Positions 38,551 through 50,210 of a stretch of 64,000 nt of DNA are shown here, piece by piece. The DNA is from Gordionus sp. m RMFG-2023 (lineage: Eukaryota > Nematomorpha > Gordioida > Chordodea > Parachordodidae): assembly GCF_954871325.1 (NCBI RefSeq), contig NC_088776.1:34210508-34274507 (forward strand), given 5' to 3'. A program made the translations under genes and the position numbers. Every line of letters starts with the position of its first letter. The stretch's first letter is position 1. The notes under the pieces were generated by a model that was not told the DNA's origin, did no database searches, and saw only the letters and a program-made list of their open reading frames with translations.

Positions 38551-40760
38551 CATCAGTTGCTATATCGGGAATGGAGTTGGATGAAAACTACAATTTTATA
38601 TTTATCGGCCTTTAGACAGACTTAGTTGAACCTGGAAATTAAGTTAAAGTTGGGCTTGGGTCTAAAAATTTTTTTTTTTAAATAGGGTTAAGGCTTTTGA
38701 TTTTTTTGACTCAAAAAATATAAAAAAGATTCTAAGCAATAAAATAGATTTCTTTAAAGATTAGGGTAAAGGAATTAAATTTTTATATTAATTGATTGTT
38801 TAATATGCGTTTAGGTATATTTTTCAATTAAATTTGGGACAGGACAAGCTCAGGCCTAAAATTTAAAATTATGGCTAGGCTCCTAAAAATAAAGATTTTG
38901 GATGGAGCTTTGGCCGAAATAAATAAAATTTGCAAGGCACTAAGAAAAAAAGTTTTATTTAAAACATTGAGCCAAAAAGATAATTAGACCTCGGATTTAT
39001 ATTATTCTTTGACAAAGCATGCTTTAATTAGTGAGGGATTTAGTATGGACTTGATAAACAGTTTTTGATAATAAATTTATATAAAGTTCTCTTATTGTTT
39101 AATCAAAAAGACAAGGTCAAAGCTTATCACAATAAGACATGAAACAATATTCAGATAAGTATATTGTCGAATTGAATTACTATCCATCTCAGTACTTAAT
39201 TCGTGTAATCTCTGATGATGAAATTGCCACTATTGTGACTTAGGAATTGAGAAAAAAATAGATTATTGATTTCCTTAATTGATTCTTGCTAAGTTCTTGC
39301 TTCCTGACGAGTCTTTTTTCCAATTATGTGATCAAAGACAAAATTATATAAAAATAGATATAGAAATATAATAAATATAAGTGGAGCTAAAATTGAATGA
39401 ATTGAACATGCCTCATATATTATTAAAAATAACTTAGCTATTTTTGACACAAATTATAGTATATTTCCATTTCAGTTCCTATATTATATTTTATTAATCT
39501 GATGAATGTCATAAATTTTATTAGAATGGCGATAATAGTGATTGGACGTTACTATCATCGCTGAAGATGAGAAAATTTAATGGAATGAAATATTTACTTT
39601 GTGAGTTGTACTTCAAGGAGTAGATACAACCCTAAAAAATCGAAAGGTGGAAAATATCTCTTTTTTACATTTTCTATGCCTTTATATATAACTGTCTAAG
39701 GAAGCTTAGATAATGAAAATCCTTATGCTATGCTGGAAAATGAAAATATTGCTTTAATCATGAAAATTTTTTTATTAAGAAACATCCACCCCTCCTTCCA
39801 ACAGAAAAGTTTGAATAAATAATTAGCCCTAATGATACGAAGAAATTTAAATATTAATGATAATTATACTTGCTTATAACCAGATCTATAGACCGACTAC
39901 CAATAATAAAAAGACGCTTCATTCAAACAATGTTAAACAGGACCTTTTACCACAGGGGAAGAGGTTATAACTCATGATTGGCATTGAAATTAAAATGGGT
40001 AGTTTGTATTTGGAATTCCGTTGTTCTAATTTTGATGTGGTATAGGAAATGAGGAGAGTGGGGGAAGAAGGGGGTAGTATTATAATATATGATGAAAAAT
40101 CTTTTGATAATTAGGTATTTGAAATAACTTCTAAGTGTAAAAGAGTTAGTAAAATATTGTGCAATCTGCTGCAAATATCAAGCTCCGATATTTTTTAAAG
40201 AAAGACATTACAATGTGATGGAAATCAGTGTATATCATGATACAAAGCTTCTTATAATCATATGATGACAAGCTTGTCTGTGAACCAACCATATTTAAAC
40301 AAATTGGTATCAATAAATATAATCCCTATATGTAAATAAAAAATTTCTTATAAATATTAAAAGTCTGATCTTCGGAATGTTTAACAAGTTCAAAAAACCT
40401 ATAAAAAACATTTTAAACTTTTTGATTCACCTTTCTCTACACTCCTAAGGAGTTTAGGCTTGTAATAAGAAATTTTTATTTTACTAAAATCAATTTAGAG
40501 AAAAAAGTGTATTATTTTAAATTTTGTCTTATGTATAATTTTTAGGTAAGGGTTTGAACTATCATTTTGTATTTTGTAAATTCAGATACAATTATTTTCG
40601 GACCTATGACGAGACAGAAATTGATCCAACCACCCCCTGGTCTTCCCTGCCTACCCTGTGAATATTAGACAGTACTCTAATGATCTTTTAACTAAACTTA
40701 ATGTTGTAAGGCGATAGTTTAATGGGTAATGTTTTATTTTTTGTTATTATTTGCATTTAA

Positions 40761-41335
40761 AATCATTAATTGAGTGCGTTTTATTAAATTTAAAAATCTG
40801 ATTTTGCCAGAAATGCACCTGAATAAGTGTAGAATACCCACCCTTAATGTTGCGCAATCGGTTAATTTTAGGCAATTCCAAAACGGTTAGCCAAGTTTTT
40901 AGATTAAAAAATCGTCTAAGCATAATTAGGCTTAGCATAAAAATAGCGAAAACTAATTATTCAAAAATTAGGCATCGAGGAGTCGGTTAATCGCCCGTCA
41001 TATATCGTTACATAATAAATATATAAAATAATTTTAATAAAGGCTAGGCTTAGTGTTGCGTAACGCTGACGGGCGATTAGCCTAGCTCCCAGTCCCTACA
41101 ATTTGTCTAATTAGTTTTAGGCGATTTTTCGGTTAAGCCAAATTATGTTTAGCTGATTTTTAGGCTACTAACACTACTTATAAATTTCAGATTAATGTAA
41201 ATTAAAATTTCTTCAGAAGTTCAATATAAGATCTTCTGAAATTTATAGGGTGGGTATATTCTACACATATTATAATGCATTTTCGGCAAAATCAGATATA
41301 AAATTTAATAAAACGCGCTCAATTTATGATTTAAA
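40761..41335. mobile_element. Small TIR element with nested palindromic MITE
   Basis: The segment 40761-40845 (with GTGTAGAATACCCACCC) is the reverse complement of 41246-41335, forming inverted ends of about 85 bp. Between them is a second set of inverted blocks starting near TAATGTTGCGCAATCG and TAGTGTTGCGTAACGC, with GACGGGCGATTA in both orientations. Two nested non-autonomous elements best explain this. No coding signal. Confidence 0.65.
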
Positions 41336-41479
41336 ATGAAAAAATAGAACAAAATAAAATTATTAAATACAAAAATATTTTGGCGCAATCGTATGAAATT
41401 CCCATGGTAGATTCTCTTCGGAATTGGTAAAATCAGATTTATTAGGGAAATTATAAAAGCGCACTATAAATCAAAGACC

Positions 41480-41680
41480 TACAGGCCCGACCTTAAACCC
41501 GGGCCGTATTTTAATTTTTTTAAATACACGGGCCGGGTCAAAAAAAGCTTTTTTTAAAAAACTCGAGCCGGGCCATATATTTTTAAACCAAATATTTTAA
41601 CACCATTATTATCTAGGCAAATTAAAAATAGATAATATATTTTTTAAAAATCGGGGCCGGGCCAAGCAGATTAAAATAAT
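41480..41680. mobile_element. GGCCCGG-type MITE copy
   Basis: AGACCTACAGGCCCGACC at the left and GGGCCGGGCCAAGCAGATTA at the right enclose A/T runs and further GGCCGGG motifs. It is the same family as 7696, 56162 and 60895, and more degraded. Confidence 0.6.
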
Positions 41681-43079
41681 GCACAAAGCAACTAAATATT
41701 GACAAAATTTTCTAAAACAATTGGCGTAAGGCTGGCTTTGTTGCTAATAGTTTTTTTTAAATGGCTACTCTACTAGTTAAAGCAAAGCACTAATAGAAAC
41801 TGATAAAGAAGGAAACATTTTCATAATTTTAGTATTACTACTTCTAATTGTTCAGCGTATTTTAAAAAAATAACAAGAGGAAACTCAAAAATATTATCAT
41901 AATTATTCATAAGCAATACAAATCAGGAACGTGAATAAATTTTTTTATGATTATTTTTTCCCTTTTTCTATTCAAGGGTTCCGAGAATTTATATGACGGC
42001 ATCTGGCTTTTTTTGAGAAAATTTATTTCTAAAATAATACTTAATTCATTTTCTATAAAATTATTCTCTATAAAATCCTTCTCTATAAAATAATTCTCTC
42101 TAAAACAATTCTCTGTAAAATATTCTCTATAAAATAATTCTCTGTAAAACAATTCTCTGTAAAATATTCTCTATAAAATCATTCTCTATAAACGACATTC
42201 TATATAATTGTTTTCTCTTTAAAAGTTTCTCTATAAAATAAATTCTCTATAAAATCATTCTCTATAAACGATATTCTCTACAAAATCATTCTCTATAAAT
42301 GAGATTCTCTATAAACGACATTCTCTATAATTGTTTTCTCTTTAAAAGTTTCTCTATAAAATAAATTCTCTATAAAATCATTCTCTATAAACGATATTCT
42401 CTACAAAATCATTCTCTATAAATGAGATTCTCTATAAACGACATTCTCTATAATTGTTTTCTCTTTAAAAGTTTCTCTATAAAATAAATTCTCTATAAAA
42501 TCATTCTCTATAAACGACATTCTCTACAATTGTTTTCTCTATAAAAGTTTCTCTATGTTTGCATTCTCTATAAAAGATTCTCTGTAAAGACGGGATACCA
42601 TCAAATGAATATTTATTATGCTAAAATATAACTATAGTCTTATACAGAGATGCGCCTACTATACCATTTTTTGACCGATATCTATAAAAAAAAAAATTTT
42701 TACTTGTTACTAGTTACATTTAAAAAAAATAAATTTACAGTTACAGTCAAGTTACTTTATAATATTTTTTATTAACTCGGTGTTTTAAATATAAACTGTT
42801 TATTATAAAAAAAATAATTTTGCGATTATAAATTTTTTATCAAAAGAATTTAAATGAAGGACAAATAATTACGAAAAAAAAATATATACTACGAATGATC
42901 AATTATTTATATCCAACGAATTAACAATTCTTCTTTGACGATTAATAAATTTAGATGATTGGTACTAATTATTTATATCCGTAAAATTTATTAAATATTC
43001 GAATTATTTGCAAATTATTAAAATCATATGCATATATTTGTAATTAAAATTTTATAAAATTAAAGTTCACTGTAATCAA

Positions 43080-43512
43080 ATATGTTATTTTTTCAGGCAT
43101 TTGCAGTATTGATTTTTTCATTATAATAGTGAATTTTTTTTGTTTAAGATCTCTTAAAATTAGAATAAAATTTATAATGGTAATTAAGCAACCAGAAGGA
43201 GTAGAAAGAATAGAGTTTTTTTTTCATCTTACTAGCGTCTATTTTATAGGCACAAATATGATTATCAAAAATCGCATATTTATAAAAATAAATTGGGAAA
43301 ACTTTATACCCGAAGAATGGCTTTTTTAATAAATATCTCTCAAAAATAATTATTTTTGTTAATTTTATTAAACGATATTATTTATTCGAATCGTACGAAT
43401 AAAAATAATATAATTTTTCTTATTCGAATCGAACAATAAATTATTCAGTTCAAAAGTTACGATTCGAATGTGAATATTTCATTATTCGATTCGATTTTCC
43501 GAAGGTCTACAT
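43080..43512 (+). mobile_element. hAT fragment related to the one at 1-867
   Basis: GTNMIIKNR on the + strand matches GTNMIMKNR of the first hAT. It is followed by the same kind of ATTCGAATCG-rich subterminal region, ending near 43512 at GAAGGTCTAC. The rest of the transposase is missing. Confidence 0.6.
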
Positions 43513-43800
43513 TTTATTTAACTTGTAAATATTTTTAATAAAAACGTTAATTAAACAAAATAATTTGATTTCGATCCGGTCCGAAATAAATTTTAAAATC
43601 GAGGTCCGAATTTAACCAAAGTTCGGTCGGGTTTGGATTAGTTCGTGCAGGACTCTAATAAATATACCATTTTAAAATTAACAGTTACTTTTGCATTTTT
43701 TTTTATCATTAATTAATATATAAAATTTACAAATTAATATTAATTAAATAATGTGATCTTTCTTTCTTATCATTTTGAAAAATAGATGGGTATTTTTTGA

Positions 43801-43934
43801 ATAAAATTCATGGCTTAATATAGGCTAAAAAATTTAAGTATCAGCCACTGGCATCGACTAAATTTGGAATAAAATTCATGGCTTAATATAGGCTAAAAAA
43901 TTTAAGTATCAGCCACTGGCATCGACTAAATTTG
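43801..43934. repeat. Perfect tandem duplication, period 68 bp
   Basis: The second copy starts at 43869 and is identical to the first. It lies about 80 bp upstream of INTS7 exon 4, within the intron, and must be very recent. Confidence 0.93.
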
Positions 43935-44012
43935 TAAGTACCAAGTATATAGATGAATTTCTATCGTTATCCTATCTTAAACTCTAAAATCGATTATATT
44001 TTTAATATAAAG

Positions 44013-44150
44013 ATTATTGGGTAGTATATCTAGCATAATTGCCGACAAGACCAATGTTCATCATTTTATTCAGAATGGATTAGATTCACATGATAATGTA
44101 GAAGTGGAAGCCGCGATTTTTGCTAGCGAAAAATTTTGCAAGCAGTCAAA
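44013..44150 (+). CDS. INTS7: Integrator subunit 7, exon 4
   Basis: Residues 121-166. It completes a lysine codon split by the 15-kb intron 3, then reads LLGSISSIIADKTNVHHFIQ, NGLDSHDNVEVEAAIFASEK and FCKQS. The vertebrate protein has LASIIPERKNAHHSI and SLDSHDNVEVEAAVFAA. LDSHDNVEVEAA is unmistakable. The exon is 138 nt (1 + 45 codons + 2), with acceptor TTTTTAATATAAAG and donor GTATTTTG. Apart from the AAG acceptor lacking a strong pyrimidine tract, nothing is odd. Confidence 0.96.
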
Positions 44151-45012
44151 GTATTTTGTATTTTATATGATTGATTATATTCCTTTTTTCCGTTAATTTT
44201 GTATTTTCTAACATTAAAATTTTTTAACCTTAACTCAGGGATATTCACTTAGGAGAGTACCAAGGGAGGGGGCGATTTTTTTGTTATATTAAAAATATAT
44301 TAGGCTATTATATTATATTTAAACTGACCCTTAAAATGAATAGTTTACTCGTTTTATATCATTCATGCAAATTTTTCTAATATGAATTTAGTATTCAGCT
44401 TATGTAATAGTATATGAATTTTAAATTTCGATATAAGTACAAATGGCTTCATTCATTTTTAAAATTACAATTTAGACCGCATCCTAATTAGGGCTTTTGG
44501 GCTTTTATTTCAATGTCTTACTTTTAATTACATATAAATAATTTCTGTTACAAATGCCGTTTGACGCTATGCATAGATTTTGGAGGATTCAGACTCTCAA
44601 CCCCACCCCCCTCTTCCTTTATTGCTGCTATCTTTTATTTATTTCATTTAATTGCACAGTAGAATAATCGAAATTCATAATTTTATAATACACAGTTTTT
44701 AAATCAATTTTTTAAGTTATTAATTCATGTTTTCACAGTTTCATATAAAATTGAGCGCTTATTTAAAAAACTGAAATAATTTAAAAATTGTGAATATAAT
44801 TATTAAACCTTGTATATAATTATTAAGATGAGAATATAATTATTAAATTGAGGATTTATTTAAAAACTGTAAAATCATATTTAAAAAACTATTTTGATTT
44901 AAAGCATGTAATTTGTTCCATTTCATTTTCCTATTTCAATGTCAAATTTTAAAATTTCGAGCAGATTTTATGCCACTTGTGTTAGTTTGAAATAAATTCC
45001 ATCACTGATAAG
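44151..45012. other. INTS7 intron 4, first part
   Basis: AT-rich. A CAGGGATATTCAC near 44238 and a C-rich block near 44600 look like worn hAT-type ends, but I could not pair them. Confidence 0.35.
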
Positions 45013-45220
45013 TAGTGTTTTGTTAAACGACCCGACCCGACTTGGGTCGATTTTCAAAAGCGGCCCGATTAAGATTTTAGCCAAAATAATATTATGTAAG
45101 TCAAGGTCCACTCTACCATCTATGAGCAAAATCTCCAGGATTACGTATTATTATTTTGGCTAAAATCTTAATCGAGCCGTTTATAAAAATCGACCCAAAT
45201 CGAGCCGCTTAACAACACTA
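45013..45220. mobile_element. 208-bp hAT-type MITE, perfect target duplication
   Basis: The ends TAGTGTT...AACACTA are inverted, and subterminal GTTAAACGACCCGA / TCGAGCCGCTTAAC blocks pair. The target duplication CTGATAAG is at 45005-45012 and 45221-45228. The interior blocks TAAGATTTTAGCCAAAATAA and its reverse complement extend the palindrome. Relatives are at 47575 and 50592. Confidence 0.93.
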
Positions 45221-46007
45221 CTGATAAGTGTTCTAGTATGTTATGCATTAAAAGCATGTATTCACATATCAGATGCATTGATACATCTGAGTGGAAAATT
45301 ATTATTATTATATGAAAAGGAAAAAATGATGATTATATAATGTATATTTTTCGATATATTTTTTATTGATTAAAGTTTTGAAATTTAAAAAAAAAGATTC
45401 TTTTTGAAATTAATAAATTACGATATTTTTTTAATATATTATAATTAGTAGATAATTTTTTATGATTTTTATCAATTAATAAAGTGAATAAAAACTTGAT
45501 TTGAAGTGTATATTCTTTCTACAATCTATATTACGATACTTTTAAATATTCTTTTTACAATACTTAAAATAAGTTCTATCAAAAATAGGGTTATTTAGAT
45601 TGTATGAATAATTAAAAAATTTTTGCAGAGAATTTTAAAAAATCTATGATTATCTTAAAAGATTTTTTACGCGTGAAAATTACATATATTTTTTTAAAAA
45701 TAAATTTGATTCAAAAATCTCTTTTCTTTAAAAAAAATGTTTTTCAAATTCAAATTTTTTGACAGTTAACGAAATAAACGTTACTAAATATCTTGTAATA
45801 TGAAACAAATAATTGATAAATTTCCATATTTTTCAAATAAAAATATCAAAACAATAAGTTTAAGTACTCAAATTCTTGTGATGGTATGGATAGTATTTTT
45901 TTAATTTATTAGTTTTTTTTCTTAAATAACTATTATTTAAATGATAATTTTAATATTTTATATTTAAAAAAAAAAATTGTCACTAATTTATCCGAAATTT
46001 CTTATAG
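45221..46007. other. INTS7 intron 4, second part
   Basis: AT-rich sequence with no gene or repeat that I can support. It ends at acceptor ATTTCTTATAG. Confidence 0.5.
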
Positions 46008-46137
46008 TACTTTTTCCGTTATAATATGCGAAAAACTGAGTGAAAGGATCCAAGGATTGGCAACTCCTCTTAGCATTAAACTCAAACTCATACCAATACT
46101 TCAATACATGCACCGCAATATCGAATCCTACCAGAAG
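46008..46137 (+). CDS. INTS7: Integrator subunit 7, exon 5
   Basis: Residues 167-210. It completes the asparagine codon split after exon 4, then reads TFSVIICEKLSERIQGLATP and LSIKLKLIPILQYMHRNIES, ending YQK. The vertebrate protein has GICNKISEMIQGLATPVDLK and LKLIPILQHMHHD. IQGLATP and KLKLIPILQ.MH are family hallmarks. It is 130 nt (1 + 43 codons) and ends AAG before GTTTTG in phase 0. An antisense open frame covering this exon (46088-46306) is only a shadow. Confidence 0.95.
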
Positions 46138-46244
46138 GTTTTGTTATTTTTTTTAACTTGGTCAGAAAAAGGGTGAATACCTTGGTGGGTGATATGGAAG
46201 TGCAATAAGGAGAGGGGACCTCTGATGAGGTGATTTGAATATGA

Positions 46245-46560
46245 AACGGAAACTTGGCATCATCAATATCGATATCGACCGATAATTTCGATTTTAATCG
46301 ATACAAAAAAAATCCTTTTAAGCATAAGCTATAAATTTATATTTTTAAAAAATGCAAATTTCTAAACCAAGAAAGAAGTGCTCTTAATCTCATATTTCTT
46401 TTTACTTTTATAAATTTAATAATTATAAATAATAAATATATAGAAAATAATAATATTGATGAATTAGATCTTTGCTTTTTTTCCAATAAATTATTATTTT
46501 TCTGGTATCAATGGTATTAGCCGATATCGTGTTAGTATTGATATAGGCTAAAAAAGAGTG
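46245..46560. mobile_element. CGATATCG-rich hAT-type MITE in intron 5
   Basis: The right end, reverse complemented, reads CAGAGATGAACTGGTATCAC, close to the TAGGGATGTACCGATAT terminus of the hAT at 59951. Blocks with ATCGATATCGACCGATA at the left and GCCGATATCGTG at the right face each other. The left terminus and target duplication are not clear. Confidence 0.5.
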
Positions 46561-46818
46561 ATACCAGTTCATCTCTGGATACTAATACCATGGAAGAGAT
46601 GACTAGCATATGAATGAATGGAGAAGGATAATTCAAATTGTATAAATAAATTAAGAATTATTAGATACAAAAAGTTAATGCAAGAAGAAATTAGAAAAAA
46701 GAAAGAGAAAGGAGCTAAAAAAAGAATACATTAACTAAATAGTAATAGAGCCAAAGAAAGAAATAAACTGTTTACAATATGAAATATTTATAAAATGATT
46801 TATTTGTTTAAAATATAG

Positions 46819-46935
46819 GCTATTTCTATATGCGAAAGTGTGTTAATGACCCACCCAACTCAAGAGTTCACTATCTTGATCCTTCAAACATTAACCAAAT
46901 TGGCTATTAATTCAAAATTGAATCCACATAAACAA
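46819..46935 (+). CDS. INTS7: Integrator subunit 7, exon 6
   Basis: Residues 211-249, exactly 39 codons. It reads AISICESVLMTHPTQEFTIL, then ILQTLTKLAINSKLNPHKQ. It aligns without a gap to vertebrate ARQLLQQLVTSYPSTKMVIV, TLHTFTLLA and PKQ, in which the sequence following exon 5 also has the same residue spacing. Acceptor TTTAAAATATAG, donor GTTTATAT. Similarity is weaker than in exons 3-5, but the position, length and phase agree. Confidence 0.85.
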
Positions 46936-47047
46936 GTTTATATATTTTAGATATAAACGAGGAAGAGATTAGAATGGAAAATCATATTATAGTTCGAACA
47001 TTGAAATTTATTATTCTTTTTTACTTAAAAAAACATTCCCTTTAAAG

Positions 47048-47298
47048 ATGGACCTATTGCTAAAATTTGCCATCACCGATCTGAGATCAGAAGTCGTGAT
47101 AGAATGTTTGAAAGATCTGAAAACTCTCACCAACAATATGTATGAAAATTATGCTAATTTGATAGAAGATAATGCTAAGGTAGAGCATAGTTCAAACAAG
47201 GACAATGTGGACGAAAAAGATGAAAGCTACTTTATTATAGACGAGTATTGGGTCGGAAAGGAAGGAAGGATATGGAGATTGATAAAAATGTTTGAAAG
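47048..47298 (+). CDS. INTS7: Integrator subunit 7, exon 7
   Basis: Residues 250-332 plus two bases. It opens MDLLLKFAITDLRSEVVIEC and LKDLKTLTNN, matching vertebrate IQLLLQYLKNDPRKAVKRLA and IQDLKLLANK directly after PKQ. The ATG at 47048 is therefore internal and not a start. The second half (VEHSSNKDNVDEKDESYFII) is an acidic insertion absent from the vertebrate protein. It ends KMFE plus AG before a strong GTAAGAAA donor. An earlier donor-like AAG|GTAGAG at about 47177-47185 could remove the insertion, so alternative splicing is possible. The preceding intron is 112 nt. Confidence 0.85.
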
Positions 47299-47574
47299 GT
47301 AAGAAAAATTAGAAATAAATAATAAAAATATAATGATTTTCCACTGCTTTGGACTAGCACTATTTTTTCAAAGTTCCAGGCATATTTTAAACCCAGTTTA
47401 GTTCAAATCGAGTTTACCAAAAAGAGTGCTGATCTTGGGTCTTTCAAAATCGTAGCCCCTACTTCATGAAAATAAACCCGTTTAAGGAAACTGAGTTTGG
47501 AGACTCACAAAATGACCGTTTACTGGTTAATATCAACTAGTTCTCTTCGAAAGCCCGTTTTTTTATCGTCAAAG
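47299..47574. other. INTS7 intron 7, first part
   Basis: Less AT-rich sequence around 47340-47560 with no open frame of note. Confidence 0.4.
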
Positions 47575-47786
47575 TAGTGTTATTAAACGGCTTGATTTGA
47601 GCCGATTTCTAAAAACCCTAACTCAATATTTTAGGCAAAAAATATTGCCTAAGCCTCAAGATTTTGTTAATAGATGCTCACACCTTTTTTCATCTATAAA
47701 TAAAATCATAAGGCTCGCATAATATTTTGATAAAATTGAGTTAGCTGTTTAAAAATCGGCTCAAAACGAGTCGTTTAACAACACTA
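47575..47786. mobile_element. 212-bp MITE of the TAGTGTTGTTAAACGGC family
   Basis: The ends TAGTGTTATTAAACGGCT and, reverse complemented, TAGTGTTGTTAAACGACTCG pair, with internal AATATTTTAGGCAAAA blocks inverted. The flanking 8-mers no longer match well, so it is older than the copy at 45013. It lies in intron 7. Confidence 0.85.
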
Positions 47787-48798
47787 TCATAGAGTATAAA
47801 AGAATTTTAAATTTAAATCATTTATAGCGAGCAGTTTATAATTTCAAGTGTTTTATTTAGCTGGAATCGTATTCCTTCCATTATGTATCTAGTAATTACC
47901 TTATGAATTTTATAATTTTTGGGTTAACTTTAATTAATATATAAAAATAAATGAAAAATAGATTTAAAATTAATATTGATTGAAAAATTTGCTATAAAAT
48001 TGGCTGAAATTTAAAGGATAGATACTATGCAACAAGGATGAAAATATAATTAATTTCTAAATACAATTACTTAAAGAACTTTGCAATTAATTATATTATA
48101 GTTTCTTATTATTTAATACTAGATCATTTAAATTAATTTCGTTAAAAATCTATAAAACACAATCCAAATTATTTTTTTTAATTTTCAATTTTAAAATTAA
48201 GAAATCATCATCATTTTTGCAATTTTAATTCATTATATCAATAACAATTATCAAGTGAATTATACCCTTTGGATATAAACTAAAAAGTTAAAATTATAAT
48301 TAATACTATATAATTAGATCCAGTTTTAAAAAATATCTCAATTGATTTTTTGAAAATTTTTTTCGCTCAAAATTTTGAGTAAAAAATCTTTGAAGCACTG
48401 ACATAAAAATTTTTAAAGAAAATCAAGATCTTTTTTTTTAAATTTATTCGATTTCGTAATGTAACATTTTTATACATAAAAATCACAAAAGATTTAGGTC
48501 TAAAAATTTTTTAAGAAATTCTTTACAACTAAAATATAAAAAAAATTAATTTAAGATAATCTCAGAACTTTTTAGGATTCTTTATTGAAGCAGCTTCAGG
48601 TATCAGCATTAATGATTTTAAATCATTTTTTGTTTAGATCTCATTAGATATTACTGCAAAAATTTATAAAATAAAATATGAATAAAAATATTAATCGTTT
48701 TTCATAAAAAATTAATTAATTTTAGAAAAGTATTTATAATTCTATTCTAATTCCATTTTTACTTTAAAAGCCAAATTAATTATAGTTGCTCATTCAAG
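47787..48798. other. INTS7 intron 7, second part
   Basis: AT-rich sequence without recognisable features, up to the acceptor TTGCTCATTCAAG. Confidence 0.5.
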
Positions 48799-48875
48799 GA
48801 ATTTTTATAAATTAATTAGATATGCAATTGATTGCTGTCCAACTTTACCATGGAATACAATTTTGGCAAAATTAA
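48799..48875 (+). CDS. INTS7: Integrator subunit 7, exon 8 (probable)
   Basis: Residues 333-358. With acceptor TTGCTCATTCAAG the first base completes an arginine codon left by exon 7, and the frame reads NFYKLIRYAIDCCPTLPWNT and ILAKL. This resembles vertebrate ENIQALCECALHTP and the following leucine-rich helix in spacing of hydrophobic residues. It ends in phase 1 before GTCTTT, a donor weaker than the others. Identity is inferred mainly from order and phase. The alternative acceptor ATTATAG just upstream would break the phase. Confidence 0.6.
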
Positions 48876-49061
48876 GTCTTTAAAAATTTCACGCTCTAAC
48901 TAATTAAATTATTTTAAAAAATCCACTATACTCTAATGCAATACAGAATCATACTGAATCCTCTATACTCTACTACTTATTTATAAACACATAATTATAA
49001 CGAAGAACTATACATGACTCCTTCAATTACGAAAATCAACCGAATTCTAAATGCTCTCCAG

Positions 49062-49975
49062 TAAATGCGGATGTCACAATAATGGGACACATTATGGATA
49101 TTTTCCACAAAATTATCAAAACTTTAAACAATACATCAAGGATTAACATTAATAAGGAATACAAAATACCCTCCCAAAATAGCCATATTAAAGATTGTCA
49201 CAGTGAGGTCCGCCAAAAAGATCAATCGAATCACCAAAATATGGAGGTATGCGGCGATAATTTGACAGCAAGAAATTTTGAAATTAAGTATCTTAATAAG
49301 AACATTCTAAAATGTTTGGATGAACTTGAATCCTTATGTAACATAGTGCTAGATTACTTTCTTAAGTCATCGTCGACTCTCAACTTAAATTTTAAAGTAA
49401 ATGAGATTGACAATACTATTTTAAATGATGGTACTGACTCTGAAATTGATTATGACAACATCGCCTATATAAAAACGCTGATTGTAGATAAAAGGGTGGC
49501 TAGGAAACAAGCATTCGCGTTGCTTTATAGCGGAAGAGCTCTCAAAATATATGCTCAAATTTTTGCTATCAAACGTTCAAATTATCATTATCAAAAATCT
49601 TTTCTACCTAGTCAACAATTACAAGGCGATGTAAATTTGCTGCATTGTGATATCTCATCGCTTTATAAGCGAATTATGTTTTACCTTGAAACATTTTCTA
49701 GGGCCATTTTCCTATGCGCTGCTGTAGATATAAAATATTTTTTGAACCTCCAAAATGTAAAATGTCAAGTTATACGTAAAGATACAGAAGATGACGATGT
49801 TCAATATATGTTTAGGTATATAAATATCACGAATGAATCAGAAGTCTACAATAAGGAAAGTGAGGAAAACAAAATTGATAACCCAAAAGTTGAATTTAAA
49901 AATTTCTTCACTGGGTCAGAACATATAGAGACTTATTATGGCAAAATAGTTGGTGTTCTGCGTTTTAGTCTGCAG
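49062..49975 (+). CDS. 305-codon open frame in the INTS7 interval
   Basis: This is the longest open frame of the window. It is open upstream to about 49010 and closes at 49987. Read as an exon it would start after CTCTCCAG in the phase left by exon 8 and end CTGCAG before GTTTCTTATT in phase 0. The first ATG inside is 49082. It has no transposase, polymerase or zinc-finger motif. The first third is polar; 49260-49740 is helix-rich (NILKCLDELESLCNIVLDYF, ARKQAFALLYSGRALKIYAQ, DISSLYKRIMFYLETFSRAI); then comes an acidic stretch. I do not recognise it with confidence. Spaced residues faintly recall the C-terminal third of INTS7, but that would violate gene order, because middle-region exons lie at 63.4 kb. 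Options: a lineage-specific INTS7 exon, a nested gene, or a displaced exon. Confidence 0.55.
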
Positions 49976-50210
49976 GTTTCTTATTAATATATTTGATATT
50001 TTATAGATCGTAATAGAATGATTATTTTTTCTTATCTTACTTCCAAGATTGATTTACTTTTCATAAGCAATTATATTAAGATTCAACCAAAACAAACAGT
50101 TTTAATTCAATTTTTAATTTAATGAACAATGAATTACAGTTAACCCTACGATTTAACGTTTTACCCTTTAGAATTTCTGGTCCTAGATATTAAAATAATC
50201 ATGTTTTCTC

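Larger units (their letters stand above)
37187..42600. mobile_element. Fold-back-like element with tandem-repeat arms
   Basis: The left arm (37187-37680) is a tandem array of TATAGAGAATG units spaced about 16-18 bp. The right arm (42045-42600) is the same array in reverse complement (ATTCTCTATAAAATC). The outer edges also correspond: GGTTCCACGTCTTTA on the left and, reverse complemented, GGTATCCCGTCTTTA on the right. Long inverted repeats built from short tandem units are typical of fold-back transposons. A third array of related units lies inside at 38385-38550. The 4.3-kb interior holds no transposase that I recognise. The open frames across the arrays are products of the repeat. Confidence 0.65.

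Noticed and set aside
46088-46306. 72-codon frame on the - strand
   Set aside because: Antisense shadow over INTS7 exon 5 and its intron.
49082-49987. Kinase-associated (ATG1/ULK C-terminal) identity for the long frame
   Set aside because: The helix pattern looked similar at first, but no conserved motif supports it; left unassigned.
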